Assembly: GCA_965194515.1 (NCBI GenBank)
Contig: OZ239146.1
Span: 2,046,001 to 2,110,000, forward strand
DNA: 64,000 bases
Source of the DNA: Acidimicrobilacustris europaeus
GTDB taxonomy: Bacteria > Actinomycetota > Acidimicrobiia > Acidimicrobiales > Acidimicrobilacustridaceae
Direction: 5' to 3'
Shown here: positions 1 through 7,587 of the stretch, in pieces
Layout: each line of letters opens with the position of its first letter
Numbering within the stretch: position 1 is the first letter of the stretch
Notes under the pieces: model-generated
The model's database searches: none
What the model was told of the DNA's origin: nothing
The model's input: only the letters and a program-made list of their open reading frames with translations
Translations under genes and position numbers: made by a program

Positions 1-2
1 CG

Positions 3-179
3 GCCCCCGAGGCGGGCTGGGCTCCCATCACGAAGTGGTCCGAGTACTTGTTCTCTCCGCGCAGTCGGGGCCCTATGGCCGATAGCGAGACCTACGCCCA
101 CCTCGAAAATCTTCGTCTTGCCGGCAAGGCCGAACGGCGCGCTGCCGAAGAGGGTTTCGACTACCGCGTCGAGTACTGA
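3..179 (+). CDS. 3' end of an unidentified protein (partial)
   Basis: An open frame enters from the left edge and ends at a TGA at 177-179. It gives about 58 C-terminal residues ending EEGFDYRVEY, rich in Arg, Glu and Ala after a tryptophan-containing stretch. No motif identifies the family. The next gene starts only 5 nt after the stop, so the two are probably co-transcribed. The start of the gene lies outside the window. Confidence 0.6.
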   Translation, partial: APEAGWAPITKWSEYLFSPRSRGPMADSETYAHLENLRLAGKAERRAAEEGFDYRVEY

Positions 180-184
180 CCTTC

Positions 185-1576
185 ATGGCAGAAACGATTT
201 CGGCCAAACAACTGCTACGCACTCGTTCGGTCACGCCGTTCTTGTTGGCTTCGGTGGCATCAACCATTGCCACGATGATTCAGATCACTGCTCTGGGCAA
301 ACAGATCTATGACATGACCGGGCGCGACCTCGATCTTGGTCTTCTCGGTCTTGCCGAATTCGCGCCAGCGTTCCTCCTCATGACAGTGACTGGCTCTCTT
401 GCCGATCGTTTCGACCGTCGCCATATTGCGTCGATCGGGCTGGGTGTCGAAGTCCTCGCCTCCGGCATGCTCGCCTGGTACATCGCGACACAACCCACAG
501 CGACTTTGCCGATCTTTGCCATCGTGATCGTCTTTGGTGTTGGTCGCGCGTTCGTAAGCCCCGCAACCCGTTCAATGCCCGCCGATATTGCGCCTGACGG
601 CAGCATCCCCCGACTCATCGCATTCCATGTGGGTTGCTGGCAAGCGAGCGCCATCATTGGCCCAGTACTCGCTGGCTTTCTCTTTGTCGTTTCCCCAACT
701 TGGCCATTCATCGCGTGCATGATTCTGACTGCAGTAGGTGCGGTCCTTATTCAATTCGCTCGTCCTCGGCCCGATCGCATCGCCCCAGGAAAATCGTTCG
801 TCAGCGAGCAGGAAGCATCACTGATCGACCTTGCCGATGAAATGCGACCTGCAGAAATGCTCGACGTTCTCGGTGAGCAGAATGCCGACCACATCGCTCA
901 CAAATCGCTTACCCCCAACCTCGCTTCGAGCGGCGTTCCCAAGAAGAAGAAACGAACATTCCACGAAGCATTCGAAGGCTTCCGCGTCATTCGACGCAAC
1001 CCAGCATTGCTAGGCGCAATTTCTCTCGACCTCTTCGCGGTGTTGTTTGGCGGCGCAGTCGCGCTCCTACCGGCAATCGCTGAAAACCGATTGGGCGTTG
1101 GTGCTGTGGGTCTGGGTTGGCTGCGCGCCGCAGGCGGTATCGGCGCAGCAGTTGTCACGATTCTGTTGAGCATCAAACCGATTCAGCGACGCACCGGGCC
1201 GGTGATGTTCATCTCTGTTGCTCTCTTCGGCGTGTTCACAATCACGCTAGGAATGACGCACAGTTTCGCGATCGCATTTCTTAGTGTGATGTTGTTGAGC
1301 GCAGCTGATTCGGTAAGCGTCTTCATCAGAAGCACGCTGGTTCCGTTGGTGACGCCGTCGTCGACTCGTGGGCGAGTCATGGCCGTCGAAGGTGTCTTTA
1401 TCGGAGCATCGAATGAACTCGGAGCATTCGAATCAGGAGTAGCTGGCCAATTGCTCGGCACGGGACGCGCTGTCGTCTTTGGCGGTGTTGCCACGATCGG
1501 TGTCGTGATCTGCTGGATCGTGTTATTCCCGGTGTTGTGGCGTTACGACCGCTTCCCCGACCAACCGCCGGATTGA
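185..1576 (+). CDS. MFS transporter, EntS-like exporter type
   Basis: A 463-residue polytopic membrane protein of the major facilitator superfamily. The loop after the second membrane segment carries the MFS motif A-like stretch GSLADRFDRR at residues 70-79. The two helical halves are separated by a long hydrophilic loop at about residues 190-262 that contains a KKKK cluster. The general pattern resembles the MFS_3 group (EntS-like siderophore and drug exporters), which are proton-driven efflux pumps of the cytoplasmic membrane. The substrate cannot be read from sequence. It follows the upstream partial gene by 5 nt and converges on the MBL-fold gene, whose stop lies 19 nt beyond this gene's end. 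Confidence 0.85.
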   Translation: MAETISAKQLLRTRSVTPFLLASVASTIATMIQITALGKQIYDMTGRDLDLGLLGLAEFAPAFLLMTVTGSLADRFDRRHIASIGLGVEVLASGMLAWYIATQPTATLPIFAIVIVFGVGRAFVSPATRSMPADIAPDGSIPRLIAFHVGCWQASAIIGPVLAGFLFVVSPTWPFIACMILTAVGAVLIQFARPRPDRIAPGKSFVSEQEASLIDLADEMRPAEMLDVLGEQNADHIAHKSLTPNLASSGVPKKKKRTFHEAFEGFRVIRRNPALLGAISLDLFAVLFGGAVALLPAIAENRLGVGAVGLGWLRAAGGIGAAVVTILLSIKPIQRRTGPVMFISVALFGVFTITLGMTHSFAIAFLSVMLLSAADSVSVFIRSTLVPLVTPSSTRGRVMAVEGVFIGASNELGAFESGVAGQLLGTGRAVVFGGVATIGVVICWIVLFPVLWRYDRFPDQPPD

Positions 1577-1594
1577 TCGCGTCGTCAACAGCGG

Positions 1595-2443
1595 TCAGAC
1601 AACCGACCACACACCGCGGGCACCGCTGCCTTCGACTTTGCCTTCATCGGCAAGCTTGCGCAGATGCGAGTGCACCGATCGCTTCGCCATCGGGATGAGC
1701 ACGGGATCGAGCTGCACATATGCCGCTTCGACGAGTTGTGCGATGCGCGCGCTACCCATCTCAATCAGTAAGCCATGGAGTTGTGCTTCGCGTTCGAGCC
1801 GATGGGCCACATACCAGTCGATGACCGCGTTTGGATCAGTGATGATGTGGCCATGGGCCGGAGCAATCGCCTTCAGCTTCAATGCCCGCACCTTCGCCAA
1901 CGACTCGAGATAGGCCCCCATATCGCCGTCCGGTGGCGTAATCACAACCGTTGAGCCCTGCATGATGTGATCGCCAGAAAACAGCATGCGTTCGTCCTCA
2001 AGAAAGAAACACAAGTGATTGCCTGCATGCCCTGGCGTATGCACTGCGGTGATCGTGAACTCGTCGGTAACAAGTTGATCACCGTCGCGCAGGCGACGGT
2101 CGGTGCGAAGGCCACCGCGATTGCTCCAGCCCATCACTTCGGCGCCAGTTTCGGCCTTAAGGGCGGGGACGCCCGGTGAATGATCGGGGTGAGTATGGGT
2201 GCACATGATCCAACGGATTCGGCCGTTGGCCGCTTTCAGAATTGCTTTGGTATGTGCATCGTCTTCGGGACCCGGGTCGATCACGAGTACTTCGTCATTT
2301 CCGACGAGATACGTATTCGTGCCAGCACCGGTCATGTGGCCGGGATTCGCTGCAGTGATGCGGCGCACGAGAGGTGAAATCACCTGTGGCTTGTCGTGCA
2401 CCAACGGCGGTTCAGCGGTGAACGTTGCGCTTATGTCAGTCAC
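1595..2443 (-). CDS. MBL-fold metallo-hydrolase (LACTB2-like)
   Basis: A 282-residue metallo-beta-lactamase-fold hydrolase. The signature HTHPDH at residues 83-88 supplies metal ligands. A further histidine lies in TPGHAGNH and an aspartate in FSGDH, so the binuclear zinc site looks complete. The C-terminal 70 residues resemble the winged-helix tail of LACTB2-type enzymes, which include endoribonucleases and thioester hydrolases. The start is GTG at 2443 and overlaps the end of fxsA by 8 nt, so translation is probably coupled. The natural substrate is unknown. Confidence 0.88.
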   Translation of the reverse strand: MTDISATFTAEPPLVHDKPQVISPLVRRITAANPGHMTGAGTNTYLVGNDEVLVIDPGPEDDAHTKAILKAANGRIRWIMCTHTHPDHSPGVPALKAETGAEVMGWSNRGGLRTDRRLRDGDQLVTDEFTITAVHTPGHAGNHLCFFLEDERMLFSGDHIMQGSTVVITPPDGDMGAYLESLAKVRALKLKAIAPAHGHIITDPNAVIDWYVAHRLEREAQLHGLLIEMGSARIAQLVEAAYVQLDPVLIPMAKRSVHSHLRKLADEGKVEGSGARGVWSVV

Positions 2444-2954
2444 GAACCGGACCGATTTCGATCGGCGCAGTTGTCGGTGCAGTTGTCGGTGCAGTTGTCG
2501 GCGTTACGTCACCGATCCATTGAACGTTGACCGTGCTGCGGCGGCGCGACATTCCGACGAGCGAACCGAGACGCGTCCAACGACGCACAAGGCGACGGCC
2601 AACTGGACGTCGTAGTGGGCCAATGAGCAACAGAAGTCCGATCGTTCCTGAAATGAATCCCGGGACGATGCAGAGAAATCCGGCGATCGAGAGCATGGCG
2701 GCATCGATCATTTCTCCGCCGGGGGTCTCTCCCCGATTCATCGATTCACGCGTGCGACGCATAACACCGAGGCCCTCGCGCTTTACCAGCCACACGCCAA
2801 CGGCACTCATCGCGATGAGAGCAGCAATTGTCGGAAGAACTCCGATCCAGCCTGCGACCGCGATGACCACACCCAACTCGATCAGCGGGAACACGACGAA
2901 CACGCAGAACAGAAACAAGAGCACACCGAGAGCGTACCGGCGAGGACCTTTCAC
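2436..2954 (-). CDS. fxsA: FxsA-family cytoplasmic membrane protein
   Basis: A 172-residue FxsA-type membrane protein. It opens with a strongly hydrophobic segment of the form VFPLIELGVVIAVAGWIG, then a second one, then the family-typical stretch containing GFLCIVPGFISGTIGLLLL at about residues 95-115. The basic RRSTVN region and a TAPTTAP repeat form the tail. E. coli FxsA is known for suppressing phage T7 exclusion by F; the cellular role is otherwise unclear. The frame runs further upstream through whiB, but GTG at 2954 gives the normal FxsA N-terminus and avoids that overlap. Its stop overlaps the MBL gene start. Confidence 0.85.
   Translation of the reverse strand: MKGPRRYALGVLLFLFCVFVVFPLIELGVVIAVAGWIGVLPTIAALIAMSAVGVWLVKREGLGVMRRTRESMNRGETPGGEMIDAAMLSIAGFLCIVPGFISGTIGLLLLIGPLRRPVGRRLVRRWTRLGSLVGMSRRRSTVNVQWIGDVTPTTAPTTAPTTAPIEIGPVRD
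2467..2502 (-). repeat. fxsA: 12-bp tandem repeat, three copies, inside fxsA
   Basis: Three consecutive 12-bp units (GCAGTTGTCGGT on the plus strand, the last differing at its final base) encode the repeated T-T-A-P residues near the C-terminus of FxsA. The array is in frame, so copy-number changes would only lengthen the tail. Confidence 0.9.
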
Positions 2955-3000
2955 TCGCCGTCGCGATCGCGGCTGCGAAGGAACATCACCGCAAAAATGC

Positions 3001-3038
3001 CCCAGCGCCGGACCGGATGAACCGGATCCGACGCTGGG
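3001..3038 (-). terminator. Rho-independent terminator of whiB
   Basis: The sequence folds into a hairpin of about 16 bp with one mismatch and one bulge, with outer arms CCCAGCG/CGCTGGG. On the minus strand it is followed at once by a short T-run (2993-2998). It lies 43 nt after the whiB stop and before the fxsA start, so it should end the whiB transcript. Confidence 0.75.
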
Positions 3039-3081
3039 TCTGCAGCGAGCATTGGTCCCCCCGAACCAACGTCGCAGGCCT

Positions 3082-3345
3082 TCAGACCGCGTGCTGCGTG
3101 AGCAGGGCCTTTCGTTCAAGTTCGTTGAGTCCACCCCAGATACCGTGCGGTTCACGGATCGACAGGGCGTAGTCAAGACAATCGGTACGCACCGAACAGT
3201 CGGTGCAGATCTCTTTGGCACGGTTCTCGCGTTGGATCTTGTCTTCCTTGCGCTCGAACTGTGAGGGCGGGAAAAAGACCACAGCCTGTGGCCCACGGCA
3301 TTCCGCCTTCATCTGCCAATCGACGTCAATTCGCTGAACACTCAT
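3082..3345 (-). CDS. WhiB-family iron-sulfur transcription regulator
   Basis: An 87-residue WhiB-like protein. The four cluster-ligand cysteines are C16, C47, C50 and C56, in the arrangement C-Xn-CXXC-X5-C. The family turn GIWGG is at residues 68-72. These actinobacterial proteins bind a [4Fe-4S] cluster that senses oxygen or nitric oxide, and usually act with the housekeeping sigma factor. The basic C-terminal DNA-contact tail is weak here (ERKALLTQHAV). The start ATG has a strong upstream AGGGAGG. In mycobacteria whiB4 lies next to a pair of ArsA-like ATPases; here a similar pair lies 1.5 kb away beyond the NfeD gene. Confidence 0.95.
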   Translation of the reverse strand: MSVQRIDVDWQMKAECRGPQAVVFFPPSQFERKEDKIQRENRAKEICTDCSVRTDCLDYALSIREPHGIWGGLNELERKALLTQHAV

Positions 3346-3375
3346 CGCAGTACTGCCTCCCTACTCCGGATGGCG

Positions 3376-3405
3376 AACGTACAACGGGGCCGGCGCACAT
3401 TGCAA
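3376..3405 (-). promoter_or_regulatory. Promoter of whiB
   Basis: On the minus strand TTGCAA (3400-3405) and TACGTT (3376-3381) are separated by 18 nt. They match sigma-70-type -35 and -10 elements and predict a leader of roughly 25 nt before the whiB ATG at 3345. Confidence 0.55.
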
Positions 3406-3454
3406 GAAAAAATGCGACGAATGTCACATCCCGGTGAATGGGATCAAAACGGGG

Positions 3455-4834
3455 TCAGTCGAGGTCCTGAGCCGAGCCTGACTCAGGGTTTGTGGCCTCG
3501 GGGGATTCCGTCTCTCCCTTGGCATCGGAGCGAGGGGAACGATCCCGGTAGTCCTTGGCGGCCCCCACCTCGGGCTCAACCTCGAGAACCAGTCCGTCAA
3601 TGCTCACCACCCGAACTCGTTCGAGTTCTTCGATCGGCGTAGAGCGATTGGTCGACGCCCGCCAAAGGGCCTCACGGATCTGGACAACACCATCGGGGTT
3701 AATTCCCGTGACGGCTCGGCCCATCTCGCCGATCATCCATTCGCGCCCGATTGTTGGCGTCGAGAAGCGAGTACGAACCATCGATGGCATACCGGCAAGG
3801 AAGGTCAGAACAATGCCCAAGATCGCGACAAGCAACGTGATCCACGACAGTGACATTCCGTCGAAGACGGTGAACGAAAATACGACAAACAAAACGATGC
3901 CGATACCGGTCCACACCCTCGGCACGCCGGTTTGCACATCAACTGCGAACGCGAACATCGAAAGTGCAAGTAGGACAAATGCCCACCAATTCGTCGGCAA
4001 CACCCACATTCCGTAACCCGCCAAGATGAATGCGCCTGCACCAACAACACCGGCGACACCAACACCGGCAGTGAAGAGTTCAAAGAGTAGTAACGCGAGA
4101 CCAACGGTGATCAGCAGATACGCCACTGCAGGACTCGCAACCGTGTGCATGAGATTCGAAACGAGTGAGAGCTGACCGAAACGGACCTGCGTCAACGGCT
4201 CGCGGCGAGTTTCCCCGTTTTCGGCGGTGACTTCACGAGTCGCAACACCGGGCAAATTCACTAGGAAATCGCCAATCGTTGGCGCCGCAACAGTTGTGAT
4301 GCCAAGGTCCGCTGCTTCTTGCGCGCTCACTGTCTTGTCGGTAATTGGCGACAACCGTTTCGTATCAAGGCCATCGATCACCGGTTGTCCGGCATTACCG
4401 AGTCGAGAACCAGGGGCCATACCAACTTGATTCGCAGCACCAATAATTTGCGCGGCTTGGCCCGTGAGATCCGAGCCCGAGGGGCCCACCCAAACATCAA
4501 TCGGAATTGATGACGCAAGCATCTCGTTCAACAGCGATGCAAAGACCGAATCGTCGACAACAACGCCATTTGAATCCGTTTGGAGAATGAGAGCGAGCGC
4601 GCCTTCATCATTCGCTTCAGCAATCGACGTTCGAATGAAATCGACCATGACGGGATCGAGAAGACCACTGACCTTGACGACAGCAACGAATCCGTCGGGG
4701 CCACCTTCGTTGATGATCGTGGTGGAGGTCTCGGCTGAGACTGGGCTCGACACCGCGCTCACCACAAACCCGATGACACCGAGCATCAACGCCACGACAG
4801 CGGTGATAGCGACAAAGCTAGGTAGTCTGCGCAT
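3455..4834 (-). CDS. NfeD-family membrane protein with ClpP-like domain
   Basis: A 459-residue long-form NfeD protein. A signal or anchor segment (about residues 7-35) is followed by an extracytoplasmic ClpP/crotonase-like domain (about 45-230), a set of membrane helices (about 245-370), and a C-terminal OB-fold NfeDC domain of the type VRVVSIDGLVLEVEP. A charged tail follows. Such proteins are linked to membrane quality control and stomatin partners. At the position of the catalytic serine (AASAG in the archaeal protease) this protein reads LTGQA, with Gly125 aligned to the serine, so proteolysis is doubtful. ATG 4834 has a GGAG upstream. An in-frame ATG at 4885 would overlap the divergent ATPase gene. 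Confidence 0.82.
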   Translation of the reverse strand: MRRLPSFVAITAVVALMLGVIGFVVSAVSSPVSAETSTTIINEGGPDGFVAVVKVSGLLDPVMVDFIRTSIAEANDEGALALILQTDSNGVVVDDSVFASLLNEMLASSIPIDVWVGPSGSDLTGQAAQIIGAANQVGMAPGSRLGNAGQPVIDGLDTKRLSPITDKTVSAQEAADLGITTVAAPTIGDFLVNLPGVATREVTAENGETRREPLTQVRFGQLSLVSNLMHTVASPAVAYLLITVGLALLLFELFTAGVGVAGVVGAGAFILAGYGMWVLPTNWWAFVLLALSMFAFAVDVQTGVPRVWTGIGIVLFVVFSFTVFDGMSLSWITLLVAILGIVLTFLAGMPSMVRTRFSTPTIGREWMIGEMGRAVTGINPDGVVQIREALWRASTNRSTPIEELERVRVVSIDGLVLEVEPEVGAAKDYRDRSPRSDAKGETESPEATNPESGSAQDLD

Positions 4835-4854
4835 CTCGAGTCTCCGAGGGGAAT

Positions 4855-5826
4855 ATGGACCCTGCACGATTTTTCGCAGCATCACGGGTCCTCATCGTGG
4901 CCGGGAAGGGAGGCGTGGGCAAAAGCACCATGTCCGCAACCTTGGCTCGGACCGCCGCTCGGGCCGGAGTCTCCACCTTGTTGGTCCGTCTCACCCCTGG
5001 TGGACCTATCAGTCGGCTGTTTGCCACCTCTGAACTCACGGGCCTTGAACAGACCCTTCACGCCGGCGGTGGACCCGGCGGCGATGCCGATGTACGAGGC
5101 CGTCTGGTCACCCCTGACGAGGCTCTGGCCGAGTATTTGGCCGACCATGGCTTGGCTCGCATCACCCGGCGCTTGATGTCCACCGGCGCCATCGATGTGG
5201 TGACCACCGCCGCCCCGGGCATTCGAGATCTGCTGGTGCTGGGTCGGGTCAAAGCGTTCGAGGCCTCGCAGGTCGCCGACCTCATCGTCCTCGATGCCCC
5301 GGCCGCAGGCCATGCGGTCGCTTTCCTGCAATCGCCCACCGGTCTGCGCGGCGCAGTCGGGGCCGGCCCTATTGCCACTCAGGCCGACGACGTACTCGAG
5401 ATGCTCGCCGACCCAGGACGATGCCGCGTCATGCTCGTGACCCTCGCCGAGGAAACACCGGTCAACGAAGTTATTGAGACTGCGTTCGCGCTCGAAGAAG
5501 AAATCGGCGTCGCCCTCGGGCCCATCATCGTGAACGGTCTTGTTCCGGTTCCCAACGGGCTTGCAAACGACTTCGACACACTTGTCGCGGCCAGCACGCC
5601 AAAAATCTCCGCAGCAGATATCGCCAAACTGCGCGATGCCGCAGCGTTCCGGTTGAAATGGGCCGCGCGCCAAAACGAACAAGTGATGCGCCTCTCAGAG
5701 GCCCTGCCACTCGCGCAACTGCACACCCCGTATGTGTTCACGACCGAGCCTGGTCCTGGCGAACTTGAAACATTGTCGAATGCTCTTTCTGTGGGCATCG
5801 ACGCACTCGGCGAGGATGACGCATGA
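4855..5826 (+). CDS. ArsA/GET3-like P-loop ATPase, first of pair
   Basis: A 323-residue ATPase with the deviant Walker A motif GKGGVGKST at about residues 18-26, typical of the ArsA/Get3/MinD class. It resembles the actinobacterial pair represented by mycobacterial Rv3679-Rv3680, cytosolic ATPases associated with anion or client handling. Such pairs may work as a heterodimer (inference). The start has GAGGGG upstream, and a TAGTCT box at 4823-4828 could be its -10. Its stop overlaps the next gene's start as ATGA, which indicates tight coupling. Confidence 0.87.
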   Translation: MDPARFFAASRVLIVAGKGGVGKSTMSATLARTAARAGVSTLLVRLTPGGPISRLFATSELTGLEQTLHAGGGPGGDADVRGRLVTPDEALAEYLADHGLARITRRLMSTGAIDVVTTAAPGIRDLLVLGRVKAFEASQVADLIVLDAPAAGHAVAFLQSPTGLRGAVGAGPIATQADDVLEMLADPGRCRVMLVTLAEETPVNEVIETAFALEEEIGVALGPIIVNGLVPVPNGLANDFDTLVAASTPKISAADIAKLRDAAAFRLKWAARQNEQVMRLSEALPLAQLHTPYVFTTEPGPGELETLSNALSVGIDALGEDDA

Positions 5827-6899
5827 CTTCGCTCGCGACACTTCTTGAACAACAAACAGTGATCGTTTGCGTTGGCGCCGGTGGCGTTGGGAAGACCACA
5901 ACGGCTGCAGCGCTCGCACTCGAAGCCGCACAACGAGGACGTCGAGTGTGTGTTGTCACCATCGACCCGGCTCGCCGACTTTCTGATGCCATGGGATTCG
6001 ACCCCGATCGCGCAATTGGCAACGAACCACAACAAATCGATTTCGCAGCAAAGGGCGAACTGTGGGCCGTCATGCTCGATACGTCGACAACATTCGATGG
6101 GCTTATTCGTTCCTACGCTCCTAGCGAAGAACAAGCCCAAAACATTCTCACCAACGATTTCTTTCGAAATATCGCCGATTCGATGTCAGGCGCGCATGAA
6201 TACATGGCGATGGAAAAGCTGTACGAGCTTCACAACGACGAACGGTTCGATCTTGTCGTTGTCGATACTCCGCCAACCAGCAACGCGATCGACTTCCTCG
6301 AAGCCCCCGATCGCATCACACAGTTTCTTGATCATCGTCTCTACAAAATTCTCGTCACCCCAACCGGTGGACTTGCCCGGGTCGTGAACTTCGCGGCCCA
6401 AGGGTTCCTGCGCACTGTCGCTCGCATTGTGAGCGCGTCGGTGGTGGATGACGCGATTGAGTTCTTTGCCGCATTCGACGGAATGGAAGAAGGTTTCCGA
6501 GGCCGGGCGGTTGCCGTGCACGATCTCCTTATTGCCGATGACACCTCGTTTGTTCTTGTGACTGTCCCTCGCAATGACACCGTCGACGATGCGGCCGCAT
6601 TCATCGAAACACTTGCCGACGCCGACATTGCGGTCGATGCGATCGTGGTGAACCGCGTACATCCGTCCTTCGGATCAGATCGTCTCGATGACCACGGCGA
6701 CGGACCGCTCGCGCCCTTCATCACCGTGCTGCACGACTCGCAAGCTGTGGCTGCGGGACAAGACACGGTTCTCGCCACACTCACTCATGAGTTGCCTGCC
6801 GGCGCTGTCGTGAAGATCCCCTTCCTTGACACCGATGTCCACGACCTCGACGGCCTCGCGTCCCTTGCCCAGTGGCTCACCCCCGAGGGCACGCCCTGA
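5823..6899 (+). CDS. ArsA/GET3-like P-loop ATPase, second of pair
   Basis: A 358-residue partner of the preceding ATPase. The N-terminus carries GAGGVGKTT at about residues 18-26, then the switch-like region TIDPARRLSDAMGF and a second nucleotide-contact stretch VVDTPPTSNAIDFL. This copy is the more canonical ArsA-type member. Its ATG overlaps the upstream stop by 4 nt. The membrane or metal role of the pair cannot be decided from sequence; arsenite transport is unlikely because no arsB or arsR is nearby. Confidence 0.9.
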   Translation: MTSLATLLEQQTVIVCVGAGGVGKTTTAAALALEAAQRGRRVCVVTIDPARRLSDAMGFDPDRAIGNEPQQIDFAAKGELWAVMLDTSTTFDGLIRSYAPSEEQAQNILTNDFFRNIADSMSGAHEYMAMEKLYELHNDERFDLVVVDTPPTSNAIDFLEAPDRITQFLDHRLYKILVTPTGGLARVVNFAAQGFLRTVARIVSASVVDDAIEFFAAFDGMEEGFRGRAVAVHDLLIADDTSFVLVTVPRNDTVDDAAAFIETLADADIAVDAIVVNRVHPSFGSDRLDDHGDGPLAPFITVLHDSQAVAAGQDTVLATLTHELPAGAVVKIPFLDTDVHDLDGLASLAQWLTPEGTP

Positions 6900-6931
6900 C
6901 CCGATGGTTGGGCGGGCCCGGTGCCAGCCGG

Positions 6932-6937
6932 TACTGT
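6932..6937 (+). promoter_or_regulatory. -10 box TACTGT of the receiver-protein gene
   Basis: The TANNNT hexamer ends 7 nt before GTG 6945, with no Shine-Dalgarno in between. This spacing would place transcription start at the first base of the GTG and favours that start over the in-frame GTG at 6921. Confidence 0.55.
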
Positions 6938-6944
6938 CTGCGAC

Positions 6945-7376
6945 GTGCCCATCATCCTTCTCGCCACCGATGCCGACTGGATTCTCGAAGAGGTCGATGC
7001 CTCCCTCGCCGACGAATCGACGAACGTGTACCGAGTGCGAGCAGGCATCGATGTGCTCGAGGCCATCACCCAGTTAAGCCCCGATCTCGTCATCATCGAT
7101 GAACAGATCGGCAACATGGGCGGAATCGCCACGTGCATGGCCATTCGAAACGCTGAAGGCATGGACGCCATCCCGATCACGGCCGTTCTCCTACTGCTCG
7201 ACCGGGCCCACGATGTCTTCCAGGTGCAGCGTTGCGATGCCGACGGCTACCTCGTGAAGCCGCTCGACTCGCTGCGTTTGCGTAAGGCCGCCAATGCACT
7301 TTTGGCCGGCGAGGCCTACGCCGACCCGATCAGCCTTGGGTCGGGCGACGTTGCCAATCTGGCCGTTCAAGCCTGA
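6945..7376 (+). CDS. Stand-alone receiver-domain protein, atypical
   Basis: A 143-residue protein built almost only of a response-regulator receiver domain. It has an acidic pair (TDAD, near residue 9), the phospho-acceptor region LVIIDEQIGNMGG, and the conserved lysine in YLVKPLD. The position normally held by Thr/Ser at the end of strand 4 appears to be leucine (AVLLLLDRA), so phosphorylation signalling may be altered. No output domain is attached and no kinase gene is adjacent, so the partner is unknown. GTG 6945 is preferred because of the TACTGT box before it. Confidence 0.78.
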   Translation: MPIILLATDADWILEEVDASLADESTNVYRVRAGIDVLEAITQLSPDLVIIDEQIGNMGGIATCMAIRNAEGMDAIPITAVLLLLDRAHDVFQVQRCDADGYLVKPLDSLRLRKAANALLAGEAYADPISLGSGDVANLAVQA

Positions 7377-7427
7377 GATCTGGCTTTCATTACAACCGAG
7401 GTCGTCCGATAGGGTGACCACTCCTTA

Positions 7428-7504
<77 letters not shown>

Positions 7505-7505
7505 G

Positions 7506-7548
7506 AACGTGAATGAACCCCGACCATTGGTCGGGGTTCATTCACGTT
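7506..7548. terminator. Perfect 21-bp inverted repeat, bidirectional terminator
   Basis: Two perfectly complementary 21-nt arms (7506-7526 and 7528-7548) flank a single central base. It begins 2 nt after the tRNA-Pro CCA end and lies before the end of the convergent asd gene. It can therefore stop transcription from both sides. Confidence 0.85.
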
Positions 7549-7587
7549 TGCTTACAAGTTGATGTCCAGCGACCGCGAGGTACTGCG

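Noticed and set aside
2955..3296. Upstream extension of the fxsA frame
   Set aside because: It overlaps whiB and its terminator on the same strand in another frame and would give an abnormal FxsA N-terminus.
4882..5682. 266-residue minus-strand frame opposite the first ArsA-like gene
   Set aside because: It lies wholly antisense to a conserved P-loop ATPase. The NfeD start at 4834 also makes it unnecessary.
4855..6899. Arsenic-resistance operon
   Set aside because: Although the ATPases resemble ArsA, no arsB, arsC, arsR or arsD homologue is present, and the pair fits the housekeeping actinobacterial type.
7506..7548. tRNA-Pro flanking repeat as an attachment site
   Set aside because: It is a self-complementary hairpin, not a copy of the tRNA 3' end, and no integrase is near. 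Terminator function explains it.
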